Assembly: GCA_026545225.1 (NCBI GenBank)
Contig: CM048845.1
Location: forward strand, 117,617,033-117,681,032
Origin: Cornus controversa
Taxonomy: Eukaryota > Streptophyta > Magnoliopsida > Cornales > Cornaceae
DNA: 64,000 bases
Reading direction: 5' to 3'
The notes under the pieces were generated by a model that had not been told where the DNA came from, searched no databases, and saw only the letters and a list, made by a program, of their open reading frames with translations. This document shows positions 14,701 to 25,768 of the stretch, one piece after another; position 1 is the first letter of the stretch; every line of letters starts with the position of its first letter. A program made the position numbers and the translations under genes.

Positions 14701-16011
14701 TTTCCTTCTACATCTTTCCTACCAAACTGACCCTTCACCTTGACTTGAACAGTGATATTTCACTTATCAAGCAATCCAGGCTGGAGCATATTGAAAGTGG
14801 CTTCTCTTCAAAACATCGTGATGGAAATATGCACAATGTCCAGATTTGCAAAAGGTTGTGATGGAGAAATGCACATGTCTAGATTGGCAGTGCTGATTAT
14901 AGTTGTAGCTGTAGAAGCAATGATTATGCTTGTACATTTCTCAAGTATACTGATGGCAGCGATGGTGAGATGCCAGTGACATCGGTAGCATTTAGATTTT
15001 TGGCAATGGTAACTTGTCCACACTATCACACAGGATGCTGAATGCAGCTCAACCTCCAACCCCACCCATCATGCAGCTTTCTGAAGCTCCGCAAACTTCT
15101 ATGAAGGGCCATAGGTACAGACTATTTGTATAGACTTGTACATCAAAACAGTCAATGTAAGCCATAGAATTAACAGTAACTTTGCTCCAAGAACATGTGT
15201 TTTGCTTAAAATTTACGGTGGTTTTAATGCTATTATAATCTAGATTGACTGTTTTTCTATAGATTTCCTGAACTTCAATTTAAGTTTGCTTCTCTTTTTT
15301 TAAAAATAAAAATTTCATTATGTTCCCCCGGATTGCTTGATAAGTTTCATTCACATAATTATAATGCTCAGTCTAAGAAACCCAAATCAACCATAATTAG
15401 TGAAAAGATAAGTGGAAGAACCATTCAAGAAAAGCAAGAGAGAAATTGGGTTCAGTACCATGGGAAGTGGAAAGCTAAAAGTTACTTTGAGACGAATACT
15501 AAGTTCAATGGAAAATGTACTATTTCTGATAAGAATAGCATAAAATATAACTTATCAAAAAAAAAGAATAGCATAAAATATAGAAAATTTTAGGGTAAAC
15601 CGATATGCATACTTTTGGAAATAACTGAAGAATTTGAAAGTTCTGTAAAAATCACTCTGACATCCCTTGTCAGAGTTAACACCGTTAAAGTCCTACAAGC
15701 ATTTACCAAATTATCCTAATTGATGTTGCTTGTAAATTACCCCTATCCAACACACGACCTCTCTTTCTCCTCCCCATCACCACAACCCCTATTGCCGCCG
15801 CCGCCCTCTTTTTCCACTGCTGCGACCACCACTGGTGTTGCCGCCACCCCCACACAATTGTCACATTTTTTTTTTGTTTTGAACAATCTTCCAAGTGTTA
15901 CTAACAGATTTCTCTCAGTAACACCCGTGCACTGAATCAAACTCTACAAACCAAAACACCTTTTCTTCTTTCCTAATTCAGATAAATTGTGTGTGTGTAT
16001 GTATGTGGGTC

Positions 16012-16044
<33 letters not shown>

Positions 16045-16448
16045 GAAAAACTATCAAATAGCTGAAAGAAATTAAACGACATTCACCATTCAACAAAACA
16101 ATTAGAAATATAAAATTCGTCATCTGAACTGGCAATACTTTTTCATACATAAACATTGTGCTTGGCAAGTGAAATATGTTTCAAAAAGATTCATGGGTAT
16201 ACTGTTGAAACAGAATATTGATGATAAAGGTTCTCAATTATGGTAAACCCCATGGCCACTTCATGAATTTGCAAACCTTCTATGTTTTTACCCAGTTGAT
16301 TTAGTGAAGTTGGAAACTCCCAAATGAGGAAAAAACACTAATCTGCATAGCAAAAGATGAATTAGTTATTGAAATGCTAGCCATGCGTGAACAAAATCTC
16401 ACAAATCTGGCAAATTGTAGTGGTGAAATCTGAGTACATCGCGAAGCA

Positions 16449-16499
<51 letters not shown>

Positions 16500-19400
16500 A
16501 CATCCCTGAAATTTATAGGGATTCTGCAAAAACTGAAGATAGAATGTTAATTTTCTGTGGATGCCGACAATGAGGGGTGGTGATGGGTATTTAGGGGCTT
16601 TTTTATTCGACAGAGTTTTAGGGAGAGGAGAGCTTTATACCGAGAAGAAATTGGTGAAGAGAGATGGTTGGAACACAGGGCTGATGGAGGTTTGAGAGGG
16701 AGAGAAAAGCAAACAAGGAGATGGAGATGAGAGAATAGAGAGATTGGTATGGTCAATGGTGGCAGCAGCAGAGCAGTGATGGAGGGTGGCGGAGGAGGGG
16801 TTAGTGAGAGAGAAGAAAGGAAAACATTTTCTGATATATATATTAGGTATATTAAACACATTATATTATTAATGGATAAATTAATGAAACTATTTACACA
16901 CACATGTATATAATTTTCATTTATATATTAATAAATAAATTATTGAGTATTTTTTGGTCAAAGAAATAGGCTTAAATTCGTCATGTTACGATGGTTAGTA
17001 GGGATAAAGAAGTAAATTCATTTATTGAAAGGCATTTTTGGTATTTGAAAAAATTTGCTTAACAGCATTAATATTTCTTTAATGGAGATGGAGTTGACTT
17101 TGATTTCATTGAATCTCAGGGAAGATTAGTGATTTTTCAAAACCTCAAGGGAGGTGAGAGTAATTTACTGTGGGAAGTAGAAAGCTAGAAGTAAGGATGC
17201 ATAATGGGCAGGGCCGGGCTGCAGTATTGGGAACCCAGGCCTGAGCCCACCGAGCTTTGACTGTTCAACGGGCCGGGCCTATAGGCATTTTAAGAATCCC
17301 AAGTCCGGCCCTTGGGCTTTGAGATAGTGGGCTGCAGCCCTAGGTTTCAGACATGGATAAAAGTGTATCGTTTACAGTTTGTAAGTCAAGCATGAAACTT
17401 GAAATAAATGATGCAACTATCATGATAGTTAAGTGCTAATCACACGAGATATCATGAATTAAGGCCATTTGAAATGTTCACCATTGTGATTTGTGTTTGG
17501 CAATGTCTTTTGTGCATTCAAATAGTGCGCCATGGAACTATAGATTCCAGATAGATACTAAGATGCGAGAACCTGGTGTATGAAGAATTTAAACTTGCCT
17601 TATTATATAACCACAAGGCTAAAGCAACCTGTTTGACCAAAAGGACTTGTAGTCCAATGGTATAACCTCCCCATCCTCAAAGGGGAGGGGAGGGGTTCGA
17701 GCCCCGGTGTGGGCAAAAAAGTGTGTAAGTCCCCAACTAGGGAAAAAAAAAAGAAGCTTGTTTGGTTGTTGAGAGATTGGAAGAAAATAGATAGATCTGG
17801 AATCATTACTGTCTTATTAGCATTCTTCCATTGTGTGATGTTATGAGAATTACCACTCCTCTTACACGTTTAAGTATACATCTAAACCTTTGTTCTGCAA
17901 TTTATAATTTAAGTATAGATTGCTATTTCTTTTGTTGAGAAAAAGATTTGTTGAGTTGAGTAAATATATTAAGCCTTAAAACATAATTTGAACTTAAAAG
18001 AGATTAGAAATGATGAAGTGGTACTCTGATTTATGATTCACCTATTATTGACGCCAAAAATAATGTGACTGGTAAAATGGGAAAGCATGATTTATTTTTT
18101 TCCCTTAACAAAGTTGTGAGTGTGTGTGAGAGAGAGAGAGAGAGCACTGCAACGGAAATGAATATACTGACTCAAAGTTATATTTTTTGTTTTGAAGAAA
18201 TGGACATGCAGGCTAGTGACGGATTTTGGTGGGTGTTGGCGGGCTTATTGGGTGGGCTTTTGGGCCAAGCAAAGGGCCAATCCCTATACCCAGGCCTTAC
18301 CCATCCTCTTATAGGGCTGGGTCGGGCTAGCCCTCCACAAGCTCGGGCTCAAGCCGGCCTGTGAGCTCCGGATCATTTTTGACCCCTTACTTAGCTAGAA
18401 GTTACTTTGAGTCGAACAATAAGTTCAATGGAAAATGTACAATTTGTGATAAAAATTGCATAAAATATAGAAAAGTTGTAGGGTAAACCGATATGCATAC
18501 TTTTGGGAATAACGGAAGAATTTGTAAGATTTTATGGATTGCTACTAAAGAAATGGCTTCAAAAGGACAGAAATTAAGAAAATTATATAAGTGCATTTCT
18601 TGAAAGTCTTCCCTGCTTTTCTAGAACTTTTTCAAAAACTTCCCTATGAGTATGGTTGGACCGCCCACCACATTCCAAAATGGTTCTTAATTGTTTCAAC
18701 TTAATTTTATTGAAAGATTTGCATCAGCTTCGTAAACGAGTTTCTAGAGGAAGAGAATTCACCCCTCATTTAAGTCTAAACAATTTCAGAATGGACGTGT
18801 ACAGCTTCATAGATGGAAATGTAAGAGGCTGCCAACTGATCAAACCTCTATTATTGAATGAACCTCAAGAAAATAAGATGGCAATATTTTAAGTTCTTAA
18901 AAGCTACGACTTTCACTATATGATGCAAGATAAATAGAGCAAAATCAAACCAAATGCCAAAAAATACCATAAATGAACTTTGAAGAATCTACATAAAGCA
19001 CATACCACAAATGCCAACAAATAACATAAATGAACTTTTAAGAATCCACATAAAGCACATACCGCAATTCCATCTAGCCTTGGATCGAAAGAATGCCTCA
19101 TCCCGCTTAATACAAGAAGGATGGTATGCCTTAGGACAGCCCCTAACAAGCAATAACCAAGAATGAATAATCAAATAAAGTACTGACCCTACTGAATGTG
19201 TTCAGTTTTCATTTCAAAAGTACCTCCCTCCCAGCAAAATCGCAGCAAATTTTGTTCTCAAAAGTGCTTCCAAGATGCTAGGAAATAGAAATCTAAATTA
19301 AGGAACGCGAACTAAGCCCTAACAAATCGACTCACCGGCGATCGCAGAGCACGAGACTTCCACCATCGAAGCATATAAAACAGACGTCCTCCTCTTCCTT

Positions 19401-19721
19401 GTTCTTCTTCGGAGGCGGCGATTTCACCTGGCCCTTGGGCGGCCGACCTCGCTTCCTCTTCGCACTGGCCCCATCTTTCACTTCCGCGTCCGTCTTCGTC
19501 TCCACACCGGCCGTTGAAGGACCACCTTTTTGGCCACCGACTACAGATTCCCTATCCACAACCGCCGGAGCTCCGACGAGCTGCGAATCGTCGAATTCGT
19601 GAATCGGCTCACATCCGTGGACGTTCGGGAGCTCTACGGTCTGCACAGTATCGTCGAAGTTTTGGTTGTGGGCTTCCATGTGAGGCCTGTAGAGACCTGA
19701 AGCTGAATCTACTTCTTCCAT
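3380..19721 (-). CDS. PHD-SWIB-Plus3-GYF-CCCH zinc finger protein (NERD / C3H44-like), 10 exons, 1663 aa
   Basis: Exons in coding order: 19721-19336, 19142-19063, 12947-12763, 10884-9963, 9807-9680, 8874-8815, 8717-8667, 8455-8385, 6601-6447, 6333-3380. They sum to 4992 nt with phase kept at every junction. The order of parts is: an AT-hook-like KRKRGRPP; a PHD finger from C114 (CFICFDGG...LCDRRGCPKAYHPSC) with a Cys-rich extension to about residue 205; SWIB/MDM2 at about 329-408; Plus-3 at about 468-600; GYF at about 810-862 (LWHYRDPSGKIQGPF); and a C-terminal CCCH finger (C-x7-C-x5-C-x3-H). A long Ser/Gly/Asn-rich region contains two sets of protein repeats and a few WG dipeptides. Arabidopsis NERD, in this family, binds histone H3 and AGO2 in RNA-directed silencing. 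The role here is inferred as nuclear chromatin or small-RNA silencing. Eight introns are GT-AG; intron 8 appears to be U12 AT-AC. The neighbouring UPF0183 gene suggests the orthologue is At3g51120 (C3H44). Confidence 0.9.
3590..4040 (-). repeat. Coding minisatellite: four copies of a ~37-aa unit in the CCCH gene
   Basis: Four nearly identical units of about 105-118 bp lie in the last exon. Each encodes a unit built around GTSQE-AIGNANMNLGVSAGNTV-ESQPSQRITN. Differences between copies are mostly single substitutions and one to two extra codons. The high identity at DNA level points to recent expansion inside the reading frame. No domain is recognised in the unit. Confidence 0.9.
4886..5041 (-). 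repeat. Coding 39-bp tandem repeat (QEDSHIPDLPSPT), about four copies
   Basis: A 39-bp, 13-codon unit is repeated about four times in the last exon of the CCCH gene. It encodes QEDSHIPDLPSPT with small changes. The flanking sequences PDLPSPTPK and NLPSPTPK look like older degenerate copies. The unit is Pro/Ser/Asp-rich and probably disordered. Confidence 0.85.
6602..8384 (-). other. Probable U12-type AT-AC intron (intron 8 of the CCCH gene)
   Basis: On the minus strand exon 8 ends ...CATAAAAAAGA at 8385 and the intron begins ATATCCTTTT at 8384, a perfect minor-spliceosome AT-AC donor. Just before exon 9, positions 6619-6611 read TTCCTTGAC, a consensus U12 branch site. The branch A at 6612 is ten bases from the terminal AC at 6603-6602. 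Exon 8 ends in phase 2, so GA joins T to give Asp, followed by LRECVEKLQLLKTP. That continues the family sequence (family consensus, from memory, GRRKELRECVEK). No nearby GT donor keeps the homology. The intron is 1783 bp and contains a 60-bp tandem duplication at 6996-7115. Confidence 0.85.
6996..7115. repeat. 60-bp tandem duplication
   Basis: Two adjacent copies of a 60-bp unit begin AGGTTTGTGAGAACTTRTGG and end in CCCCCAAATCCCA. They differ at about one position. They lie inside the U12-type intron of the CCCH gene. No coding meaning is seen. Confidence 0.9.
8757..8784. repeat. (AT)n microsatellite
   Basis: An uninterrupted AT run of about 14 units lies in intron 6 of the CCCH gene, between exons 7 and 6. 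Confidence 0.9.
11700..12640. repeat. Degenerate tandem repeat rich in GAGTCACCCAA and TTCCCC words
   Basis: Within intron 3 of the CCCH gene the words (A/G)GAGTCACCCAA, ATAGTGG and TTCCCCA recur at intervals of roughly 50-70 bp from about 11760 to 12600. The phase and spelling drift. This looks like an old minisatellite that has diverged. The short open frames across it are not conserved between copies, so I do not treat them as coding. Confidence 0.65.
14265..14734. mobile_element. MITE with AGGCTCTGTTTGGTAG-type inverted ends
   Basis: The left end reads AGGCTCTGTTTGGTAG and the right end is CTACCAAACTGACCCT, an imperfect inverted match. The body is rich in GGAAAAGAAAAGAAAGG on the left and its complement on the right, so the 470-bp element is almost a long hairpin. 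It has no coding capacity. I could not identify a clean target-site duplication, so the superfamily (hAT or PIF/Harbinger) is open. It lies in intron 2 of the CCCH gene. Confidence 0.75.
15460..15644. repeat. Direct repeat copy A in intron 2 of the CCCH gene
   Basis: This ~185-bp stretch (GGGAAGTGGAAAGCTAAAAG ... GATATGCATACTTTTGGAAA) recurs as copy B. Copy B begins near 17170, is interrupted by a TIR element, and resumes at 18395-18525. The copies are roughly 90% identical by eye. A TIR-like element (15645-17169) sits exactly between the two copies. Confidence 0.75.
15645..17169. mobile_element. TIR-like DNA element between the two direct repeats
   Basis: The left end reads GTAAAAATCACTCTGACATC and the right end, inverted, reads GTAAATTACTCTCACCTCCC. 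This is an imperfect inverted repeat of the kind plant Mutator-like or other MITE families carry. The 1.5 kb body has no transposase motif. It contains an AT microsatellite (16020-16044) and a CT tract (16452-16498). Superfamily is uncertain because the target-site duplication is not clear. Confidence 0.5.
16452..16498. repeat. (CT)n microsatellite, ~23 units
   Basis: Nearly pure CT dinucleotides run for about 47 bp. The tract is intronic on the minus-strand gene, where it reads as GA. Confidence 0.95.
17193..18392. mobile_element. Non-autonomous hAT-like element in intron 2
   Basis: The element is bounded by an 8-10 bp duplication: AGCTAGAAGT at 17183-17192 and again at 18393-18402. Its ends read AAGGATGCATAATGGGCAGG on the left and GACCCCTTACTT on the right. 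GGGCCGGGCC words are dense on both sides, a habit of plant hAT elements. There is no transposase frame. It splits copy B of the direct repeat described at 15460-15644, and it carries a SINE-like insertion at 17640-17752. Confidence 0.7.
17640..17752 (+). mobile_element. tRNA-derived SINE-like element
   Basis: The sequence has a box A-like TAGTCCAATGGTA (17650-17662) and a box B-like GGTTCGAGCCC (17694-17704). A short 3' body and an A-rich tail (17743-17752) follow. Imperfect flanking words CCTGTTTG (17629-17636) and CTTGTTTG (17757-17764) may be the target duplication. A tRNA gene is excluded because the cloverleaf stems do not close. Confidence 0.7.
18951..19064 (-). repeat. 57-bp tandem duplication spanning the exon 2 splice donor
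   Basis: Two 57-bp copies, 18951-19007 and 19008-19064, differ at a handful of positions. The copy next to exon 2 provides the used donor at 19062-19061. The second copy carries an equivalent donor, GTATGTGC, at 19005. Because 57 is a multiple of three and the intervening frame is open, use of the second donor would add 19 residues. Confidence 0.9.
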
Positions 19722-20030
19722 GGAGAATCGAATTTGAGACCATTATCAGAACCCTAGATTCCTCAATTCGATTAAGGTTCTGGGCTTTGATCGATGGCAC
19801 ATCAAGAGATATGGAGGCAGATGTCAAACCGACGTCGTTTTGGTTGGGGTTAGAAAGTTGTAGCAAAGACGAAAGCACAGATATACATACACATATATAT
19901 GTGTGTATAGAGTGAGAGAGAGAAAGAGAGGAGGTGTGTTGTGCTTGTGCAATTGGGTAGAGGTGCCGGTAGTAGAACTTGAGAGAGAGAGAAAGAAGGA
20001 GGGTCAAACGCGGCTGATGGGGTTTCCAAG
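19722..20030 (-). promoter_or_regulatory. 5' untranslated and promoter-proximal region of the CCCH gene
   Basis: On the minus strand, upstream of the ATG at 19721, this region holds a CT-rich tract (reverse complement of GAGAGAGAAAGAGAGAGG at about 19910-20000) and a TG/TA run near 19885-19905. CT-rich leaders are common near plant transcription starts. No clear TATA box is seen, so the start site is not fixed. Confidence 0.5.
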
Positions 20031-22108
20031 TCCCTTGCTTGGCAACACGTGATTGAGTTTTATTAGCTGTGGAAGTAACAGTGCATGTGTGGGTCAGTCA
20101 GTCAGAGCCGAGAGGCATCAAAAAGAAGGTCTGGTTTCGCCCAATGCCCATGCCCTCGCCCTCCGTGTCTACTTCTACCTTTTGTCTTGCCCAGTGTCAG
20201 GATGGGAAAAGGCCACACTGATGACCAAATGAAATCTACGCGCTAGATTAATTGCACGTCTTTCTCCTTTTTCATTTCTTTTCTTTACCATAAAGTGTAT
20301 GCCAATAAAATGGTTAATAAAAATATATTTTATTTTTCTATCTTTTTTTTTCTGTTCTTTCCATTGCCTTTCGAGGCACTTTATACGAGTATCATATTTG
20401 TCTCTGTTTACCACTCTGAAGATATGATCGGAAGTGAAAAGGAGGGAATTAGGGAAAGTACGTTTATTTTGTGTTCGTATTTTAATCAAAATATTGAAGG
20501 AGGGGATGGACTTGGACTTGGACTTGGACTTGGGGTTGAAAGTGCTCTCATGATAACTTTTTCTAGTTCTAATGTGATTATCATAATTTTAATTATAGTA
20601 GAAATTGAATAAAGTGAAAATGCAATTTAAATAAAATAAAAATAATGTAAGCATGTAAAAATTTAATTCACGATGAAACATAATGGAATTTAAATTACAA
20701 AATGCTCTTATTTATAAGGGGGAAAAAACTAGTATCGAGTGTTTTAGGATATTTAGAATATAGTACCATTCACTAATAGTAAATCTCTATTTTCTATTAT
20801 CAAAAAAAATAAAAAATTATAATACCTAGAGCTATCTATTATCTTACACAATAAATAAAAAATTAAAATACTTCGAGGTATCTATTATCTTGCACTCACT
20901 CATTTTGTGTAAGTTAATTGACATTATATTATTTATTTATTTATTTTTACCGGTGTATCTACTTGTGAAAACTTTGAAAGGGCTAAAAGAAAGAAAAAAA
21001 AATCCTAAAATTTGTATTATAAAACATGTATTAAAGAATTTTCTTTTTATTTTACCTGCTATAGTAGGAAAATACACAACATTGTCCTTGGGGGTGGGAC
21101 TTGACATGCTTGGGTATGCCCTCATGCTACCCATCTCCTGTAATGGTGGGCGCGTTATGCTTAGGTGTTGCCTGTTGGAATTGTGATAGGCATTCGCGTG
21201 TGTTTCTGGGTGTTTCAACGGCGCCAATGTTTTAGGCGCACACTGATCCCACGAGAACCCTCGCAATTAAGTTTGTTTGGACACTAGGATTGGTTAATCT
21301 GTGTGAAGTACTCGTGTTGACTTCTCTTACCTTATTTATTTACTTTTTGAAAAAGTGCCAATAAATAAACAACAACAGAAGGATGGTCCGACCCATTAAT
21401 TGATGATCACATGGGAAATTTAATAAAAAGTCGACATTTCTGACAAATGGAAATCCATTAACAGCTAATAAATCGAGTTATGAACTATAATTAATTAATT
21501 AATTAATAAATACTGCTACAATTCAAGCAAAAAGTGTAATAAAAAGTTGGAATCTTTGTACACATAGTCCGAATTCGGATTATAACCTTACTTCAATGAT
21601 GAATTACATCTTATAAGACTTGAATTATTCAATGAATCAACATAATTTCAACTACTACAACTAGAGACCTATCTAACTTCTCTATCCCAATACCCTACGA
21701 ATCTTAGAAGTTATGGTTGTTAGAACATTAACTAACAAGCCCTGAACTTCCCATGCAATTAACAAAATAATAAGTTGTGACATGGGCATTATGAGCTTAA
21801 CCCAAGTGAGGGAATGTTCGGTTCATCATTTTAAAAAATAATTTTTTATAGTTTTATAACAATCATTTTTTTTTTTTCAAATTTATTATATGTTAATATT
21901 TAGAATAAATATCACTGACACCTCCTGAGATTTAAACTTATAACACAAAAAGACAAACTTTAGTTATAACTTTAATACACACTTCAAGTGATATTTCAGT
22001 CTTTAACGACGGTTACATTACCTTTAGAATGTCTAATATATATGCTCTTAATTTTATATTAGTTTTTATTTCAAAATATCAGTTATTTATATTTACTCCC
22101 ACACACTG
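20031..22108. other. AT-rich intergenic stretch without a gene
   Basis: Only short open frames without motifs were found. A GGACTT hexanucleotide run lies at about 20508-20534. Near 21900-22030 there are words such as CACCTCCTGAGATTT that resemble ends of common plant TIR elements. Otherwise nothing recognisable. Confidence 0.5.
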
Positions 22109-22563
22109 AGGGCTAGTTTGGTACGCAATAATGGAGGTGGAATGGAATAGTCATTCCACATTTAATTCTCTTTCTCTTGTTTGTTGTGCTACATTAGAAA
22201 TGAAATGGTCATTCTTAGTTATTTCATTGGAATGTTCATTCTAACAAAATCATTCTTCTTCTTGAGCTATGGACTATGAAGCACGGATACTTCCTCGGAG
22301 GCGTCGTGGCCGTATCAGATACGTATCCGATATGGATACGGCCGGACACGTATCGGATACTCCGGAAAAGTATCTGTTTTTTTTTTAAATAATTTTTTTA
22401 TTTTCGAATACGGCATGATACGTGGTAAATACAGTAGGATATTTAAAAAGCTTTGTTAAATTGTGGGGCTTAATTTGTAATAAATCAAAAGATCTTTAAT
22501 GTTGAAAAAAAAAAGATCTTTTAAGTTAAAACTTAAAACTTAATTTGTGTTCTATTAATTTTT

Positions 22564-22611
<48 letters not shown>

Positions 22612-23198
22612 CGTATCCCGCTGTACCCGTATCCTATTTTTTTGAGATTTATCATATCGCCGTATCCGTATCGTGTCGTATCTGTGTCCGTGCTTCATAG
22701 GCTATGGAATGAATATTCCATTCTCACTTCTTATTAAAATCATCATCTCTCTCTTCATTAATTTATCTCCCTATTTTACAACTCAATCCAGAATAATTTT
22801 ATATACTTATTATATATATATATATATAAAAGAAAGATTCTTATTTTATCACTTTCAGTTTTTAATAAAATATTAATTTTTTCGTATAAAAGATTATATT
22901 AATCTCTTGACTAGAATAAAAAGACGGATTATATCTTGATTTAGAAAGTTTTAATTGAATGGATAATTAATGTTTTTTACATGATAATTAAATTAAAGTT
23001 GGTCAAATGTCCCATTTTTAAAATTGATTATATTTTATGAAAAAGTATAACACGTTGAAAGGTATTACCATTTCATTCCTACATGATTCTCTATCCGCAG
23101 CCAAACATTAGAATAAGAATGGTCATTCCATTCTATTCTCATTCTCATTCCATTCCCACCTTCATTTCATTTTCATTCTTGCGTACCAAACTAGCCCC
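22109..23198. mobile_element. TIR DNA element (GGGCTAGTTTGGTACGCAA ends), host to a nested MITE
   Basis: The left end GGGCTAGTTTGGTACGCAA at about 22110 is matched by the inverted right end TTGCGTACCAAACTAGCCC finishing near 23198. Subterminal ATTCCATT/AATGGAAT words are mirrored. Subtracting the nested 427-bp hAT MITE leaves about 0.65 kb of non-coding sequence. The target-site duplication is not clear, so superfamily is left open. Confidence 0.8.
22274..22700. mobile_element. hAT-type MITE with 8-bp target-site duplication
   Basis: Ends are CTATGAAGCACGGATAC and, inverted, CTATGAAGCACGGACAC. The 8-bp duplication GCTATGGA lies at 22266-22273 and 22701-22708, as expected for hAT. The inside is full of GTATCGGATACG-like self-complementary words. 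An AT microsatellite lies at about 22568-22609. It has no coding capacity. Confidence 0.9.
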
Positions 23199-24577
23199 CC
23201 TCTCTCTCTCTAAATGAAACTCTCCAATAAACACATTTCTCTTTCTATCTTCCTGCTCTATTTCTAAACCCTCTCAAACTCAACCACCATAAACCGATCT
23301 CTCATCTCCTAAAACTAATACACCAATGTACGAAACCACCAATTCCTCTAACTATCTTCCCCCTCTTTCTCTCTAAACCCTCTTAAACTCAACCACTGTA
23401 AACCCAACTATCTTATTTTCTAGTTTGCCATGGTGAATGGTAGACTTGGCAGTGGTTTGAGTTTCAGAAGTGGGTCTATTTGACAATATTGGTAGTACAT
23501 GCCCTAGAGTTTTGACGGCAATGGTTACTTGACAAGGAAGATAACCCAAATGTGATGTTAGAGATGGTGGCTGTCAGTAGTGGCCAGAATGGTGTCTCTG
23601 ATGGTCTCCAGTGGAGAAGCCTGGCGAAGCTTCAATTTGTTGAGACTTGGGCAGTGGCGAAACTTCGATTGAAGTTCATGGAGTTTCGGTTAGAGATGAT
23701 GATCCACGGTGGTGCTCTAACTTCATCATGTAGCTTCAATGGAGTTGATGCGGCAGTGGTGCTTCATTGTGGATTTTTTTTACTAGTGAAGACAGTGGCG
23801 GTTTGTTCTCGGCTATGGAGTTGGAGCTTGGTTCAACGATGATGGTGATTGTCTGATGAACTGTGGTCGTGTCCTGAAGAAGATGAAGATGGTGCCAACG
23901 GTGGTTGGCAGTGGTTTGCACATGGAGAATATAATGGTCACGTTTGGATGGTCGGAAAAGGAACTTCAGCAGTGGAGACGCACAGTTTTTTAAAAAAACA
24001 TAAATCAAAAACTCTTAAAGCAAAAATATTTTTTTGAGTAAACTACAAAAATTATTTACCTAAAATTACGTCTTTTGATTCGGGTTACAAATATATATAT
24101 ATATATATATATGTCATTTATGATTACAATCGTTAAAATTAAAAATATTAACTAGTTATTGTAATTGATTTGACGAGAATTTTGATAAGTTTAAACAATC
24201 TTATTCCAAAAATATAAAAGAAATAAATCATTTATCAAAGAAATGGTATAAGAAAAAATATTTATCTAAGTTACATTAAGACCTATATCTACTACATATA
24301 AAAATCTTGTTTCGCTTAATATTAAAATAAAGTAGTATCTTTTTATTATGTGGTCAGACCTGTCTATATACGGTATGAAGTCTTTCTCATGGAGAAAAAT
24401 CTAGAAGTGATCTCAACAGTACGTGTTGTGCACGGCTTGTAGGTCCCACTGTGCATGCATAACACGCATGGTTGGGATTACTCCCCAAGGTATTCTAAAC
24501 TTACTCCTCTCATAGACAGTGCAAAATGTTTGGATTTATACGGTCAATATCAACAAATTTCTCTTCGTGTGAAATAA
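23199..24577. other. Intergenic stretch without a recognisable gene
   Basis: The 23430-24010 part is G/T-rich with TGGTGG-type words and has a 96-codon open frame without any motif. I read it as non-coding or an old repeat. An AT microsatellite lies near 24090-24112. Nothing else is supported. Confidence 0.45.
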
Positions 24578-24582
24578 GTCCA

Positions 24583-25113
24583 TGTAAGAATTTTGGGCTT
24601 CCATTGATTATTATTTCATAATAATTAAAATTCGGATTGATGATTGAGACCAAATAGAGAATTACCGAATACCCTATACAGATGTGATTATAAATACTTA
24701 TTGGGTTACGGTATACCTTAGTCACATGTTATCATGTGTTTAGAGAGAGAGAGAGAGAGAGATATATATATAATATATATAGTTACCTATAAAGGAGAAG
24801 ATAATGGTGACGTTGGTTACCATGATCTTATAGAGGTAACGTAAAATAATTATAATCTGATCATTCCCTTGATGGGAGGGATTTGATCAGATATCTTCAT
24901 ATATATAGCTTGGTCCCCACTCTCACATATACGCCCCATACGGTTAGTCTTGCCCCATTTAGAGACATGAGCATAAGTGGAGAGAGTGGAAGACCAGAGC
25001 AATAAAAGGTTGGATTTCTTCAAGGTGCTTCTGAGTTTATTAATGACTTCCACAGGTATGTTTAATCTATCGTGTGTTATAAGCATGTGTATGTATTCCA
25101 ATTTAATCTTACA
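24583..25113 (+). repeat. 5' LTR of the Copia element
   Basis: 531-bp long terminal repeat with TG...CA ends, paired with the copy at 31304-31809. A GA/TA microsatellite near 24740-24780 accounts for most of the length difference. Confidence 0.9.
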
Positions 25114-25768
25114 TGTGATATCAGAGCTTGGTCATACACATCTTATGACCCATATATGTTATATATACTGATTGTTTATAAATGAAAATAATAGTTCGAT
25201 TTTTCAATTCGATTGCTTGTGATTTCTCAATTGTTGTAATATGAAATCGGTACAATATGCGTATATAAAGATTATTTTCCTTTGTGGTTTCTTTTCTGTT
25301 GTTGTTTTATTTTTTGAGTTATACTACTGTGTTATGAATAGATCTAACTCTAAAAAGTTTTGATTCATATCTTAAAATTTGATATCATTTTTATTGAAAT
25401 AACAATTTACGATTGTTGGGTAAATGACCCAAAACCATGTCGAACTTTTTACAATTGTTTTGGTAAATGACACAAAACCAATGTCACCTTTGATTGTTGA
25501 GAGACTGTGATTCATTGTTTTAATATTAGCAACACCTTTGATTGTCGAGAGAATTCATTATTTTCCACAATCAAATAAATAGTTATAAGCTATGGAGGCG
25601 TGATTAGTTATTCCAGTTGGGTTTTACCAGATTAGTTATTGCAGTTGGGTTTTACCAAAAGGAATGGATAGATTATAATGAGGTTTTTTCTCTGTATCTT
25701 CAAAATTCTTTAAAGACATTACGTTACACCAAATGGTTATTTTTTTACATATATTATGCGTAGGTATG

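Noticed and set aside
17640-17720. Possible tRNA gene
   Set aside because: Box A- and B-like words are present, but the acceptor and anticodon stems do not pair and an A-rich tail follows, so SINE fits better.
23430-24010. Possible protein gene on the plus strand
   Set aside because: The open frames are short and overlapping, without motifs or clear splice structure.
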